From NCBI GenBank assembly GCA_963837715.1, contig CAWIOF010000003.1, positions 1 through 64,000 of the forward strand: a stretch of 64,000 nucleotides of DNA, read 5' to 3'. Under the pieces are notes generated by a model that worked only from the letters and a program-made list of their open reading frames with translations, was not told where the DNA came from and did no database searches. Origin of the DNA: JANYLB01 sp963837715 (GTDB taxonomy: Bacteria; Actinomycetota; Acidimicrobiia; IMCC26256; JANYLB01). Below are positions 24,968-34,497 of this stretch, one piece after another. Positions within the stretch are counted from its first letter, which is position 1. Each line of letters begins with the position of its first letter. The position numbers and the translations under genes are program-made.

Positions 24968-25858
24968 TCATTGTCGGCGGACCGATGGAGGTCGCGCCAT
25001 CGCATCCAGCACGCGGCGGGCGGTGACCCGGCCGATCAGGTCGACGGCCGCCGGGGACGCGCGCTGGAGGTACCAGATCGCCCGCGTGAGCGCGTCGCCC
25101 GCGATCACGGCCCGGTTCCGCTCGAGCCCGCGGAGGGCCGTCCGGGCGGTGGCATCCGGGGGGCGGGGCTTCAGACCGAGGATCGCCATGTACTCCCGGC
25201 CGGTCGGGGTGTCGTCGGGGAGCGGGGGAAGGTCGGCCGGGGGCGCTTGATCGAGGATGGGCGTGTCGACGGCGCCGGGACAGAGGACACTGACGCGAAC
25301 GCCGTGCTGCGCGGCCTCGGGTCGTAACGCCAGGCTGAGCCCGACCACGCCGTGCTTCGACGCGCTGTAGGCCGCGGTCATGACCGCGGGAGCGAGCCCT
25401 GCGGCCGACGCGGTGTTCACGATGTGGCCATGGCCCTGTCCGACCATGATGGGGTACGCGGCGGTGACGCCGTTGATCACGCCGGTGAGGTTCACGTCGA
25501 TCACGCGGCGCCAGACCTCCGACGCCATCGTGTGACTCTCGCCGCCGATGCTGATCCCGGCGTTGTTGAAGACGAGATCGAGGTGACCGTGCGCTTCGGC
25601 GACGCCGGCGACGAGCGCCTGCACTGCGTCGCTGTCGCGCACGTCGAGCGCGCGGCCGATGGCCGAGCCGTCGCGGACGGGAACACGATCCTGCAGTCGG
25701 GCTGCGGTCGCGGTGGCCGCTGGTCCGTCGACGTCGGCGAGCACGACGTGGGCACCGCGCGCGACGAGAGCCGCACCGATGGCCGCGCCGATCCCGGAGG
25801 CGCCGCCGGTCACGATCGCAACCTTCTCCCGGAACGGGTCCGCTCGTTGCACCGGCAC
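24968..25858 (-). CDS. short-chain dehydrogenase/reductase (SDR)
   Basis: Classical SDR of 296 residues with a Rossmann fold: cofactor motif TGGASGIGAAIG at residues 17-28, ADVDG after strand 2 (Asp there favours NAD), NNAGISIGG, catalytic Ser in TASAAG, and YSASKHG for the Tyr-Lys pair, then CPGAVDTPI. The extra C-terminal 60 residues (RAIWYLQRASPAAVDLIGRV) are common in actinobacterial SDRs of lipid or steroid catabolism. It lies 50 bp upstream of the esterase and 25 bp downstream of the amidase, so it is cotranscribed. The specific alcohol or ketone is unknown. Confidence 0.93.
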   Translation of the reverse strand: MPVQRADPFREKVAIVTGGASGIGAAIGAALVARGAHVVLADVDGPAATATAARLQDRVPVRDGSAIGRALDVRDSDAVQALVAGVAEAHGHLDLVFNNAGISIGGESHTMASEVWRRVIDVNLTGVINGVTAAYPIMVGQGHGHIVNTASAAGLAPAVMTAAYSASKHGVVGLSLALRPEAAQHGVRVSVLCPGAVDTPILDQAPPADLPPLPDDTPTGREYMAILGLKPRPPDATARTALRGLERNRAVIAGDALTRAIWYLQRASPAAVDLIGRVTARRVLDAMARPPSVRRQ

Positions 25859-25883
25859 CTCCGCTCGGTCGGCGGGCCGGACG

Positions 25884-27116
25884 TTATCCGGATCCGTCGG
25901 ATGCGGCGATGTCGAGCAGGGCGATGTCGAGCAGGGCGTGGTCGGAGCCGGGTCGACCGACGAGACACACGCCGACCGGGAGGTCGTCGACGGTCGCGAG
26001 CGGCAGGCCGAGGCCGGGCGCGCCGAGGAGCCCGGCGGTGCACGTGAGTTGCAGGGTGGTGATGCGCACGACGTCGCCGGTCGGGCCGAGCGTGTCGGTG
26101 ATCAACGGGGCGGGACCGATCGCCGACGGGAGGACCAGCGCGGCCGATCCGTCGCCGAACGGGCGCGCCAGCATCTCGACGAACCTCCGGCGCGCGTCCC
26201 TCGCGGACTCGAGTTGCACGGGGGTGATCGCGGCACCTGCGACGATGCGGGCTTCGACTCCTGGCGCCACCGAACCGGGATGCCGGTCCAGCCACTCGCC
26301 GTGTTGAGCGAATCCCTCGGCCATCTGGATCGTGCGGAACACCTCGACCCATTCCGAGAGTCGGCCCTCGGGGAGCTGCACCGAGGTGAGCGGGAGGTCC
26401 CGTTCCTGCGCGAACCGGGTGGCCGCGGCGGTGAACGCGCGCGCGACACGCGGGTCGAGCACCGCACGCGCGTCGTCGAGGATCAGCAGCGATCGGATCG
26501 CGGGCATCTCGGGACTGCGGGGCGGCAACACCACGTCGCCGACCAGCGCGACCGTCTCGACGGTCCGGCCGAACCACCCGACGGTGTCGAAGCTCGACGA
26601 CAACGGCACCATGCCCCGGCGCGAGACCGCACCGTGGGTGGTTCGCAGTCCGACCAGCCCGCAGTACGACGCAGGGACGCGCACCGACCCGCCGGTGTCG
26701 GTGCCCAGCGCGAACGGTACGAGCCCGCTCGCCACCGCGACCGCCGAGCCGCTCGACGACCCACCGGGGAGCCGCGCGGGATCGACCGGGTTGCGTGGAG
26801 AACCCGACTGACTCTCGATCCCGGCCAGGCTGAACGCGAACTCGTCGGTGTGGCTCTTGCCGATGCAGCGCGCGCCGGCGGCCCCGAGCGCGTCGACCAC
26901 CGCAGCCGACGTTTCCGCGGGGCGTTCCTCGACGAGCCGGGTCGGGTTCCCGGCACCGGTCACCTCGCCGCGCACGTCGAACACGTCCTTGGCCACGAAG
27001 TCGAGACCACGGAGCGGGCCGTCTCCCGTCGGCTCGAGCAGCACGGCCGGACCGACGCGCAAGGCGCCGAACCGGTCCTCGGGGAGCGCGTCGGGTGCTG
27101 TCTCGGGCGGGGTCAC
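25884..27116 (-). CDS. amidase (amidase signature family)
   Basis: Amidase-signature hydrolase of 410 residues using the Ser-cisSer-Lys triad. The Lys is in DFVAKDVFDVRG, the cis-Ser region in PGGSSSGSAVAVASG, and the nucleophile Ser in GTDTGGSVRVPAS. Length and order match small amidases that release ammonia from aliphatic or aromatic amides. The start is a GTG at 27116 that follows almost directly on the stop of the amidohydrolase gene (27118). In the same operon are a cytosine-deaminase-like amidohydrolase, an SDR and an esterase. Its role may be the second hydrolysis in that pathway. It is not part of a GatCAB set here. Confidence 0.92.
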   Translation of the reverse strand: MTPPETAPDALPEDRFGALRVGPAVLLEPTGDGPLRGLDFVAKDVFDVRGEVTGAGNPTRLVEERPAETSAAVVDALGAAGARCIGKSHTDEFAFSLAGIESQSGSPRNPVDPARLPGGSSSGSAVAVASGLVPFALGTDTGGSVRVPASYCGLVGLRTTHGAVSRRGMVPLSSSFDTVGWFGRTVETVALVGDVVLPPRSPEMPAIRSLLILDDARAVLDPRVARAFTAAATRFAQERDLPLTSVQLPEGRLSEWVEVFRTIQMAEGFAQHGEWLDRHPGSVAPGVEARIVAGAAITPVQLESARDARRRFVEMLARPFGDGSAALVLPSAIGPAPLITDTLGPTGDVVRITTLQLTCTAGLLGAPGLGLPLATVDDLPVGVCLVGRPGSDHALLDIALLDIAASDGSG

Positions 27117-27117
27117 G

Positions 27118-28396
27118 TCAGCCTCGCCCCGGTGCGGTGCGCGCGGGGTGGTGGATCACGGCCGGGTCGCGGGTGAAGGTGCGCACGCCCGCCTTCATGC
27201 CCCACAGCACGTCGGCGGGTTGCGCGACCGCGAGTGCGGGATCGGTCGTGTCGAGGAGCACGAGGTCGGCGGGGGAACCGATCGCGAACCCGTAGTCGAG
27301 CGCGCCGGTGACGCGCGCCGCGTCGGCGGTCACCATGGTGAGGCAGTCGGCGAGTCCCTCGGCGTCGGCCACGTGGGCGACGTTCGCGTAGAGGTTGGCC
27401 TGGCGCAGCAGGGATCCGTCGCCGAAGGGGGTGAACGCGTTCAGCACGTTGTTCGTGGCCAACGAGCACGTGACACCCCGCTCCCGCAACGGCCCGAGGG
27501 GAGCCACGCCCCGGGGCTTCGCGTACGCCTGGCTGCGACCCATGAGGAACAGATCGGTCGACGGGAGCACGGTGACCGCCACCCCCGCGTCGGCGACGTG
27601 ACGCGCGGGTCGCGTCGAGGTCGTCGGGATGCAGGAGCGAGAGCTGCGTCACGTGGCCCACCGTGACCCGACCCTCCCAGCCGTGGGCCACTGTCGTGCG
27701 GCACACCTCGTCGAGCTGCATGCCGTCGAGTGACTCCGAGAGGTCGAGGTGCAGGTCGACGTCGACGTCGAACCGGCGCGCGAGCTCGAACACGCGGGCG
27801 ATCTGCCCGACCGGGTCGGCGTCGGTGTACGGCGCGCCGCCGATCGAGGTCGCGCCGGCTTCGAGTGCCTCGACGAGCAGGGCGTCGGTCTCGGGCGACT
27901 GGGTGAGGCCCTCCTGGGCGAACACGCACACGTCGACATCGACCGCCCAGGCGTAGTCGGCCGCGGCGGCGAGCACGCCGTCGAGTCCGCGGCGCCGGAC
28001 CGTCGGGTCGAGCTCGACGTGGGTGCGGATTCGGGTCGTGCCGTTGACCACGCATCCGCGCAACGTGGCGCCGGCGCGCTCGCGCACGTCGTCGACGGTG
28101 AACTCCGCCTTGGCGACCGCGGTCCGGGCGATCGCCGCGTCGAGCCCACCCGCGGCCGCGCACCGGGGGAGGAGGCGCGACTTGTCGAGGTGGAGATGGG
28201 TGTCGACGAAACCGGCCACGCCGAGCTTGCCGCCCGCCTCGATCTCGGTGCCGGCGTACGCGAGGTCGGTGCCGACGGCCGCGATGCGACCGGAGTCGAT
28301 CGCGAGGTCGACGCGGCGGGTCCGGCCGTGCTCCCACAGCCTCACGTCGCGCACGACCAGATCGACGCGGGGCAGATCGACGCGGGGCAGATCCAC
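27118..28396 (-). CDS. cytosine-deaminase-like amidohydrolase, frameshifted
   Basis: Metal-dependent amidohydrolase of about 425 residues related to CodA-type deaminases. The N-terminal frame has GFVDTHLHLDKS (the metal HxH), RTHVELDP, LHLDLSES and VGHVTQLSLL. The C-terminal frame begins around AGVAVTVLPSTDLFL and has ATNNVLNAFTPFG (usual N/D-rich metal-site region) and IGSPADLVLLD. One extra base near 27600-27610 separates the frames. The GTG start at 28396 is followed by a duplicated 15-bp stretch coding DLPRVDLPRV. It is the first gene of the operon with the amidase, SDR and esterase and divergent from recQ. Likely hydrolytic deamination of a ring or amide substrate. Confidence 0.85.
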
Positions 28397-28461
28397 GGGG
28401 ACACGGTACGGCCCGCCTCACGGTCGACCGTTTCCCGAACGTGAACCCTGCGTGACGGGGT

Positions 28462-28476
28462 GGGTGTCCCACCCGG
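28462..28476. promoter_or_regulatory. GGGTGTCCCACCCGG motif upstream of recQ
   Basis: Inverted repeat GGGTG-TCC-CACCC. The identical 15-mer lies upstream of the Lhr helicase gene (38124-38138) at almost the same distance from its start (17 nt here, 16 nt there). A possible -10 element, TACGGT, follows at 28481 and would give a leaderless message. Confidence 0.55.
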
Positions 28477-28493
28477 CGGGTACGGTCGCCCGC

Positions 28494-30633
28494 ATGGCCC
28501 ATCCGGAGGTGGAGGCACCCGAGTTCGAGGTACCGCGCGACGGCGGCGTTGCGCGAGCTGGTGGGGTCGCCGACCGCCGAGTTCCGCGACGGCCAACTCG
28601 ACGCGATCTCCGCGCTCGTGGAGGACCACCGCCGGGCCCTGGTCGTCCAGCGGACCGGATGGGGCAAGAGCGCCGTCTACTTCGTGGCCACCCGCCTGCT
28701 GCGCGAGGAAGGCTCGGGGCCGACGGTGATCGTGTCGCCGCTGCTCGCGCTCATGCGGAACCAGATCGCGTCGGGGGAACGGGGCGGAATCCGCAGCGCC
28801 ACGATCAACAGCGACAACCGCGACTCGTGGGACGAGATCGCCGCGCAGCTCGACCGCGACGAGATCGACGTGCTGCTCGTATCGCCGGAGCGGTTCGCGA
28901 ACGCCGGCTTCGTGGCCGACGTGTTGCCGAAGATCGCGGCTCGGGTCGGTCTGCTCGTGGTCGACGAGGTGCACTGCATCAGCGACTGGGGTCACGACTT
29001 CCGCCCCGACTACCGCCGCATCGGTCGCCTGCTCGACCTCCTGCCCGACGGTGTGCCGGTGCTCGGGACCACCGCGACCGCCAACGACCGCGTCGTCGCC
29101 GACATCGAGGCCCAGTTCGGCGCGGGGCTCGCGACCATCCGCGGCCCGCTCGCCCGGCCGAGCCTCGCGCTCGACACCCGTCGCATCCCGAGTCAGCCCG
29201 AACGGCTCGCGTGGCTCGCCACCGTGATCCCCGAGCTGCCCGGCACCGGGATCGTCTACTGCATGACCGTGGCCGACACCGACCGCGTCGCGGGGTGGCT
29301 GCGCGAGCAGGGCATCGACGCGGCGGCCTACAGCGGCCAGACCGATTCCGAGCTGCGACGCGGGCTCGAAGACCGACTGCTGGCCAACGATCTCGACGTG
29401 CTCGTCGCGACGTCGGCGCTCGGTATGGGGTACGACAAGCCTGATCTCGCGTTCGTCATCCACTACCAGTCGCCGGGCTCGCCCATCGCGTACTACCAGC
29501 AGGTCGGCCGAGCCGGACGCGCCCTCGAGCACGCGCACGGGATCCTGCTCTCCGGCTACGAAGACCGAGACATCCAGGACTACTTCATCCGCTCGGCCTT
29601 CCCGCCCCAGGACCAGGCCGAAGCGGTGGTCGCGCTGCTCGACGCGAATGCAGCCGAGGCGGCCGACGCCGGTGAGCCGGGCCCGACCTCTGCCGGCTGG
29701 ACGAAGCTCGGCGACATCGAGCAGACGGTGAACATCCGTCGGGGTCGGCTCACGTCGATGCTCAAGTCGCTCGAGGTCGAGGGCGCGGTCGAGCGCAACG
29801 GCTTCTCCTACCGGCGGACGCGCGAGCCGTGGGCCTACCCGGCCGAACGCATCGAGCACGTCACCGCGCAACGGCGCGTCGAGCAGCAGGTGATGGAGGA
29901 GTACCTCGACAGCGACCGCTGCCTCATGGAGCTCCTCGGGCGCGTGCTCGACGATCCCACCGCGGAGCCGTGCGGGCGGTGCTCGCGCTGCACCGGCGAA
30001 CGGATCGAGGTGGAGCTCGATCCCGCGCTGGTGCGCGCCGCGCAGGAGTTCCTCCGCCGGGATCCGCTCGTGGTCGAGCCCCGCCGCATGCGGGCCGCGG
30101 GTGGTCGCATCCCCAAGGACGTGCAGATCGAAGCGGGCCGCGCGCTCTGCGAGTGGGGCGACGGCGGGTGGGGCCGCCTGGTGCAGGAGCAGCGGCCGAC
30201 CGGTCACTTCTCCGACGAGCTCGTCTACGCGCTCGCCGACGTGGCCGGGAAGTGGCGACCCGAGCACCGGCCGACGTGGGTCACGTTCGTCCCGTCGACG
30301 CGGGCGCCGGGGCTGGTGTCGTCGTTCGCCGAACGGCTCGCCCGCCGCCTCGACCTGCCCGCTCCACGCCGTGTTCCGCAAGACCCGCGACACGCCGCCG
30401 CAGGCCGAGATGCAGAACAGCGCCCAGCAGTACGAGAACATCGCCGGCGCGTTCGAGATCGACGCCGGCGGTCTCGAGCCCGCGACGACGCCGGTGTTCC
30501 CGACGGGCCGGTGTTCCTCGTCGACGACCTCGCCGATTCCCGGTGGACGCTCTCGGTCACCGGCGCCCGCCTGCGCAAGGCGGGCAGCGGTCCGGTGTAC
30601 CCGCTCGTCCTCGCGATCGGATCCGGCGACTGA
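28494..30633 (+). CDS. recQ: RecQ-family ATP-dependent DNA helicase, frameshifted
   Basis: Superfamily 2 helicase of about 712 residues. Motif I is TGWGKSAVYF, motif II DEVHCISDWGHDFRP, motif III GTTATAN, motif V ATSALGMGYDKPD and motif VI QQVGRAGRA. A zinc-binding CGRCSRC follows a winged-helix segment. The C-terminus continues into a phosphoribosyltransferase-like domain ending PVYPLVLAIGSGD, as in many actinobacterial RecQ proteins. Three frame changes are needed: one extra base near 28538-28545 after the ATG at 28494, one near 30358-30366, and a missing base near 30478-30505. The gene is divergent from the catabolic operon and its stop is six bases from the convergent coiled-coil gene. 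Role: DNA recombination and repair. Confidence 0.88.
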
Positions 30634-30639
30634 GGCGCG

Positions 30640-32346
30640 TCAGCGCCCGTGCGGGCGTGAACCGGAGTCGTCGCGCGCGAGCGAGTTGAGGAAGCCGAGG
30701 GCGGCCCGGCGGGCGTCGGGGTCCTCGGGATCGGGCGCGGGTGGCGCCATGCGGACCTCGCGCTCCACCGGACGGGCCGCGGCCTCGTCGTCGTCGGTGG
30801 TTCCGTCGAAGTCCACCTCGGGGGTCACCACGAGGTCGGCGAAGGCGTCGAGCAGCGACGCGTCACTCGGTGATTGGCCTGAAGACTCGCTCGATGCCGC
30901 GTCGATGGTGCCGTCGGCGTCGCCGTCGACGGCTCCCGCCGAGGCGGCGTCGGCTTCGGAGCTGTCGGCGCGGCCGTCTCGGTGGTTGGCCTCTGTCTGG
31001 GCGGCAGCCTGCGCGATCCGTCTCGCCTCCTCCACCTGCGACCACGCGTCTTCCAGCTGGGCGGCGAGGGCGGTCGTCTCGCCCCGGAGCGCTTCGGCAT
31101 CGAAGCGGGCCGCGACGAGCGCGGCCTCGAGATCGGTGGTGTCGGCCAGTTCGAGGGCAGCCTCGGCTCGGGCGAGGTCGTCGGCGGCCCGACGCTCGCG
31201 TTCGTCGGCGGCCTGTTCGAGGCCGGTGATCGTCGCGAGGAGGTCGTCGCGCTCGTGCGCGATCTCGTCGAGGCGGACGCGGGCGACGGTGGCGCGGTTC
31301 TTCGCGTCCTCGGCTTCCTCGACCGCAGCGTTGCGGGCAGCTTCGAGCTCCGACACCGCCGACACCTCCAATTCGGCTTCCCGGCGCAGCTCGTCGCGTT
31401 CACAGACCACGTCGTCGAGCTGTTCGCGCATCCGGCGCGCTTCGCTTTCCGCTCGGGCCGACTCGGCGCGGGCCACGTCGAGCTCCGCGGCGGCTGCCGC
31501 GGCCGCGGTCTCGGCCCGATCGGCGCGCGACTCGGTGGCCGCGAGCTCGGTGTCGAGCTCGCCGAGCTGCTGGACCAGGTCTTCGACCCGGCTGGTCAAC
31601 TTGGCCACCTGCCCGCCACCGCCGAGGGCCTCGAGCTCGGCCTCGGCGGCGGCGCGGGCCGACTCGGCCGCTTCGATGCGGTCCTGCTCGTCGGTGGCGT
31701 GGCGGTGCAGCGCGTCGCTCACGGTCTCGAGTCGGCGTTCGGCCGTCTCGTAGGCGGCGATCGCCCGCTTGGCTTCCTTCTCCGCGTCGGCGCGCTGATG
31801 CTGCTCGTCGCGCAGACGTTGCGTGCTGTCGGCGCTCGCTGCCTGCTGTTCGGTGACCAGGGCACGGAGTCGGTCGATCTCCGCCTGCAGCTCGACGCGC
31901 GCGGCTTCCTGCTGCTGGAGCTCGGCCGCGACCTCGGCTCGGGCGGCCTGCTCGGCGCGGGCGCGTTCCTTGGCGATGAGGTCGGCCCGGGCCGCGGCGA
32001 ACCCCTTGAGGTCGCGCCGGAGATCGGCGAGGTCGGCTGCGGTCGATCGCCACGCATCGGTCGCGGCCGCGAGGTGACGGTGCTGTTCGAGCGCCACCGC
32101 GCGTGCTTCGAGGGCGGCTCGCGCGTTGGTCGCCACGATCTCCTCGAGGTCGGCGACGCGACGCTTCTTGCGGCTCGCTCCGGGGGAGTCGAGCACGACC
32201 GGCTCGATGGTGAAGGCCGGTGCGGCCGGCAGCTCCGGGAGTCCGTCGTCGACGAGCAGGACTTCGTCGGTCTGGGCCCGCTGCAGGGAACCGTGACGCA
32301 GGTCGATCACCGCATCGGGCTGCTGGTCCTCGCGAAGACTTGGCAT
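30640..32346 (-). CDS. long coiled-coil protein, function unknown
   Basis: Intact protein of 568 residues, dominated by an Ala/Glu/Arg-rich coiled coil from about residue 60 to 400 with clear heptads (for example LRDEQHQRADAEKEAKRAI). The N-terminus (about 1-60) carries DEVLLVDDGLPELPAAPAF, and the C-terminus is an acidic linker followed by a conserved-looking short tail, RRAALGFLNSLARD. It has no signal peptide or membrane helix. It is the second gene after another coiled-coil/Pro-rich gene, from which it is separated by four 15-bp repeats. It may be a cytoskeletal or scaffold protein; no family recognised. Confidence 0.82.
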   Translation of the reverse strand: MPSLREDQQPDAVIDLRHGSLQRAQTDEVLLVDDGLPELPAAPAFTIEPVVLDSPGASRKKRRVADLEEIVATNARAALEARAVALEQHRHLAAATDAWRSTAADLADLRRDLKGFAAARADLIAKERARAEQAARAEVAAELQQQEAARVELQAEIDRLRALVTEQQAASADSTQRLRDEQHQRADAEKEAKRAIAAYETAERRLETVSDALHRHATDEQDRIEAAESARAAAEAELEALGGGGQVAKLTSRVEDLVQQLGELDTELAATESRADRAETAAAAAAAELDVARAESARAESEARRMREQLDDVVCERDELRREAELEVSAVSELEAARNAAVEEAEDAKNRATVARVRLDEIAHERDDLLATITGLEQAADERERRAADDLARAEAALELADTTDLEAALVAARFDAEALRGETTALAAQLEDAWSQVEEARRIAQAAAQTEANHRDGRADSSEADAASAGAVDGDADGTIDAASSESSGQSPSDASLLDAFADLVVTPEVDFDGTTDDDEAAARPVEREVRMAPPAPDPEDPDARRAALGFLNSLARDDSGSRPHGR

Positions 32347-32375
32347 CCCACTTGCAGTGTCGGCATCTCACCGGC

Positions 32376-32443
32376 GCGAACTTGAACCGGCGCGAACTTG
32401 AACCGGCGCTCGGCGAACTTGAACCGGCGCGAACTTGAACCGG
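32376..32443. repeat. four direct 15-bp repeats in an intergenic gap
   Basis: GCGAACTTGAACCGG occurs at 32376-32390, 32392-32406, 32413-32427 and 32429-32443 with starts 16, 21 and 16 bp apart. The repeats fill the gap between the stop of the upstream gene (32449) and the start of the coiled-coil gene (32346). Read in the direction of those genes each copy is CCGGTTCAAGTTCGC. Confidence 0.95.
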
Positions 32444-32448
32444 GCGGT

Positions 32449-33032
32449 TCAGCGGTCGAGGCGGGGGATGTCCTGACGGGGGGCGATGGAGCCGCCGATG
32501 ACCCGCTGTGTCCGCGGGAGGTCGTCGCGCGTCGGGCCCTCGAGCGCGGGCGTCTCGGTTGCCGGTCCTTCGACCGCCGGTGCTGCGGAACCCTGGCGCT
32601 CCGGCGTTCGATCCCCTGGCGCTCGATCGAGGCGAGGCGCCGGTCGATCCGCACGAGGGCCTCGGCCAGCAGGGTCTGGACCCGGCGTTCGTCGTCGAGC
32701 CGGGCCGCGACCCGGTCGTACGAAGCGGCCACCTGTTGGAGGGCCTGGACGAGATCGGTGTCGCGGCCACGGATCTCACCGCGGAGTCGGCCGAGCTCCC
32801 CGCCGATCGCCTCGGTGAGCGCATCGACGCGGTCGGGCGGCAACGGAGGCGGGGCGGTGGCGGGCACCCCGGGGTTCGGGGGAGCCGCGGCGGTTTCGGG
32901 GCCCGGGTTCGGCGAACCCGACGCGACCGGGGCCGAGACGGCCCGCCGCCCGGGCGGAAGTGCAGTGGGCGCGGCGGCCTCCGCGGCGGCCTGTTCCTTC
33001 GCGGCCTGCTCGCGGGCGCGCTTGCGTCTCAC
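32449..33032 (-). CDS. Ala/Pro-rich protein with central coiled coil, frameshifted
   Basis: About 195 residues from a GTG at 33032 (VRRKRAREQAAKEQAAAEA...); a TTG at 33068 is an alternative. A basic/Ala-rich start is followed by a Pro-rich linker (PPPLPPDRVDAL), a helical stretch (LTEAIGGELGRLRGEIRGRD and VAASYDRVAARLDDERRVQ) and RRLASIERQG. The frame then must shift: adding one base in the CCCC run near 32610 gives ...DRTPERQGSAAPAVEG and a clean end, GGSIAPRQDIPRLDR, with TGA at 32449-32451. Function unknown. It is probably cotranscribed with the coiled-coil gene downstream, and a LexA-like palindrome lies just before it. Confidence 0.6.
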
Positions 33033-33047
33033 GGTCGGTACGTCCCG

Positions 33048-33061
33048 CGAACGCCGGTTCG
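33048..33061. promoter_or_regulatory. LexA-like palindrome
   Basis: CGAACGCCGGTTCG fits CGAAC-N4-GTTCG, the same half-sites as the box at 10690-10703. It sits 16 bp upstream of the GTG at 33032. The less typical N4 and the lack of a clear promoter around it make this weaker than the other box. Confidence 0.45.
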
Positions 33062-33152
33062 GCCACAACTGCCCGAATACCTCATAGGGGATTCAGACTA
33101 CCGCGCTCCGCGCGGGCCCGGCCCACCGAGCCGGTCGAGTCCGAAATGACAA

Positions 33153-33168
33153 GGATGTAATCGTCCCA
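33153..33168 (+). promoter_or_regulatory. GGATGTAATYGTCCCA motif upstream of the VWA gene
   Basis: GGATGTAATCGTCCCA, 66 nt before the VWA start. The same sequence with one change lies upstream of the Cys-rich gene at 57062 (57004-57019). TGTAAT could act as an extended -10; no matching -35 is obvious, so an alternative sigma factor or a regulator site is possible. Confidence 0.5.
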
Positions 33169-33234
33169 CCCTCTTCGCACACTTGCTCCCGTACCCATCG
33201 GGCCCCGACCGGGCCCCTCGAACAGGAGCAAGCG

Positions 33235-34497
33235 ATGCAAGCCAATGTCCGTTTCGACCACCACCTCCTCGCCGTCGAGTCCGAGCACTCCGTGCACTGC
33301 ATGCTCGAGCTCGACGCCCCCGCCGCGCCCGACGTCGACCGCCCGGAGCTGCAGATCGCGCTCGTGATCGACCGCTCCGGCTCGATGAGCGGGCCCAAGC
33401 TCGCCGCGGCCCGGGAGTGCGCGGCGTTCCTGGCGTCACGCCTCCGGCCGGCCGACCAGCTCGCGCTCGTCGCCTTCGACGACGACGTGGAGCTGATCAC
33501 GCCCCTCGCCCCTGTCGACCCCACCGCGCTCGCCGCGGGCATCGCCCGGATCCACCCCCGGGGCCGGACCAACCTGTCGGGCGGTTGGCTCAAGGGCATC
33601 GAGGAGCTCGGCCGGGCCACGGGCGACGCCACCCGCCGGGTGCTGCTCCTGACCGACGGTCAGGCCAACGTCGGGATCACCCGACGGCACCAGCTGGTGC
33701 AGATCGCGGCCGCGGGCAAGGACCACGCCGGCACGACCACGATCGGCTTCGGCGAGGGCTTCGACGAAGATCTCCTCGGTGGCATCGCCGACGCGTCGGG
33801 TGCCAACACCTACTTCGCGGAGACGCCCGAAGACGCGCCCGGCATCTTCGCGGCCGAGTTCGACGGGCTCGCGTCGCTCGTCGCTCAGAACGTGAGCGTC
33901 GAGATCCGCCCGAACGACCAGGTGCAGGTGCTGGGGGTGCTGAACGAGTACCCGACGGTCGAGGTGGCCGGCGGGTTGCAGGTGAACCTCGGCGACGCGT
34001 ACGGCAGCGAGAAGCGGCGCGTGGTGTTCGAGCTGCACATCCCGCAGCTCGGGGCCCTCGGCCCCGCGAAGGTGGCCGAGGTCGTGCTGCGCTACGTGAG
34101 CGTCGGCGACGACACGACCGCGCGTGAGATCACGATCCCGGTGGTCGTGAACCTGGTCAGCTCCGACGAAGCGGCCGTCGCCGAGATCGACAGCGAGGTG
34201 ACCGAGGAGATCTGGTTGCTGTCGGCGGCGAAGGCCCGGCGCGACGCGATCGAGGCGGCCGACCGCGGCGACGCCGACGGCACGCGGTCGGCGCTGCACC
34301 TCGCGGCCGAGACCCTGCGGTCGCACGCGCCGATGGCGGCGCGTGGCCCGGAGCTCACGGCCGAAGCGGACGCGCTCGAAGCCCACGCCCGCACCCTCGA
34401 AGACGACGATCCGCGCCTGTGGCGCAAGCGGCTCCGCAACGAGGAGTGGCACCTGGAGCACGGTCGCCGGCCGCCGCCCCGGAAGGACGACCGGTGA
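33235..34497 (+). CDS. von Willebrand factor type A domain protein
   Basis: Protein of 420 residues with a VWA domain at about residues 38-200 and an intact MIDAS metal site: DRSGSMSG, the Thr in GRTNLSGGW, and LLTDGQAN. After it come a beta-rich domain (QVQVLGVLNEYPTVEVAGGL) and a C-terminal helical segment with TEEIWLLSAAKARRDAIEAAD. There is no signal peptide or membrane span, so it is likely cytoplasmic. AGGAG precedes the ATG by six bases. VWA proteins of this type often work with MoxR ATPases, but none is seen here. Its 3' end is overlapped by the convergent DDN-like frame. Function unknown. Confidence 0.88.
   Translation: MQANVRFDHHLLAVESEHSVHCMLELDAPAAPDVDRPELQIALVIDRSGSMSGPKLAAARECAAFLASRLRPADQLALVAFDDDVELITPLAPVDPTALAAGIARIHPRGRTNLSGGWLKGIEELGRATGDATRRVLLLTDGQANVGITRRHQLVQIAAAGKDHAGTTTIGFGEGFDEDLLGGIADASGANTYFAETPEDAPGIFAAEFDGLASLVAQNVSVEIRPNDQVQVLGVLNEYPTVEVAGGLQVNLGDAYGSEKRRVVFELHIPQLGALGPAKVAEVVLRYVSVGDDTTAREITIPVVVNLVSSDEAAVAEIDSEVTEEIWLLSAAKARRDAIEAADRGDADGTRSALHLAAETLRSHAPMAARGPELTAEADALEAHARTLEDDDPRLWRKRLRNEEWHLEHGRRPPPRKDDR

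Noticed and set aside
33235..34497. MoxR-VWA system
   Set aside because: The VWA MIDAS is intact, but no MoxR-type AAA ATPase lies nearby.
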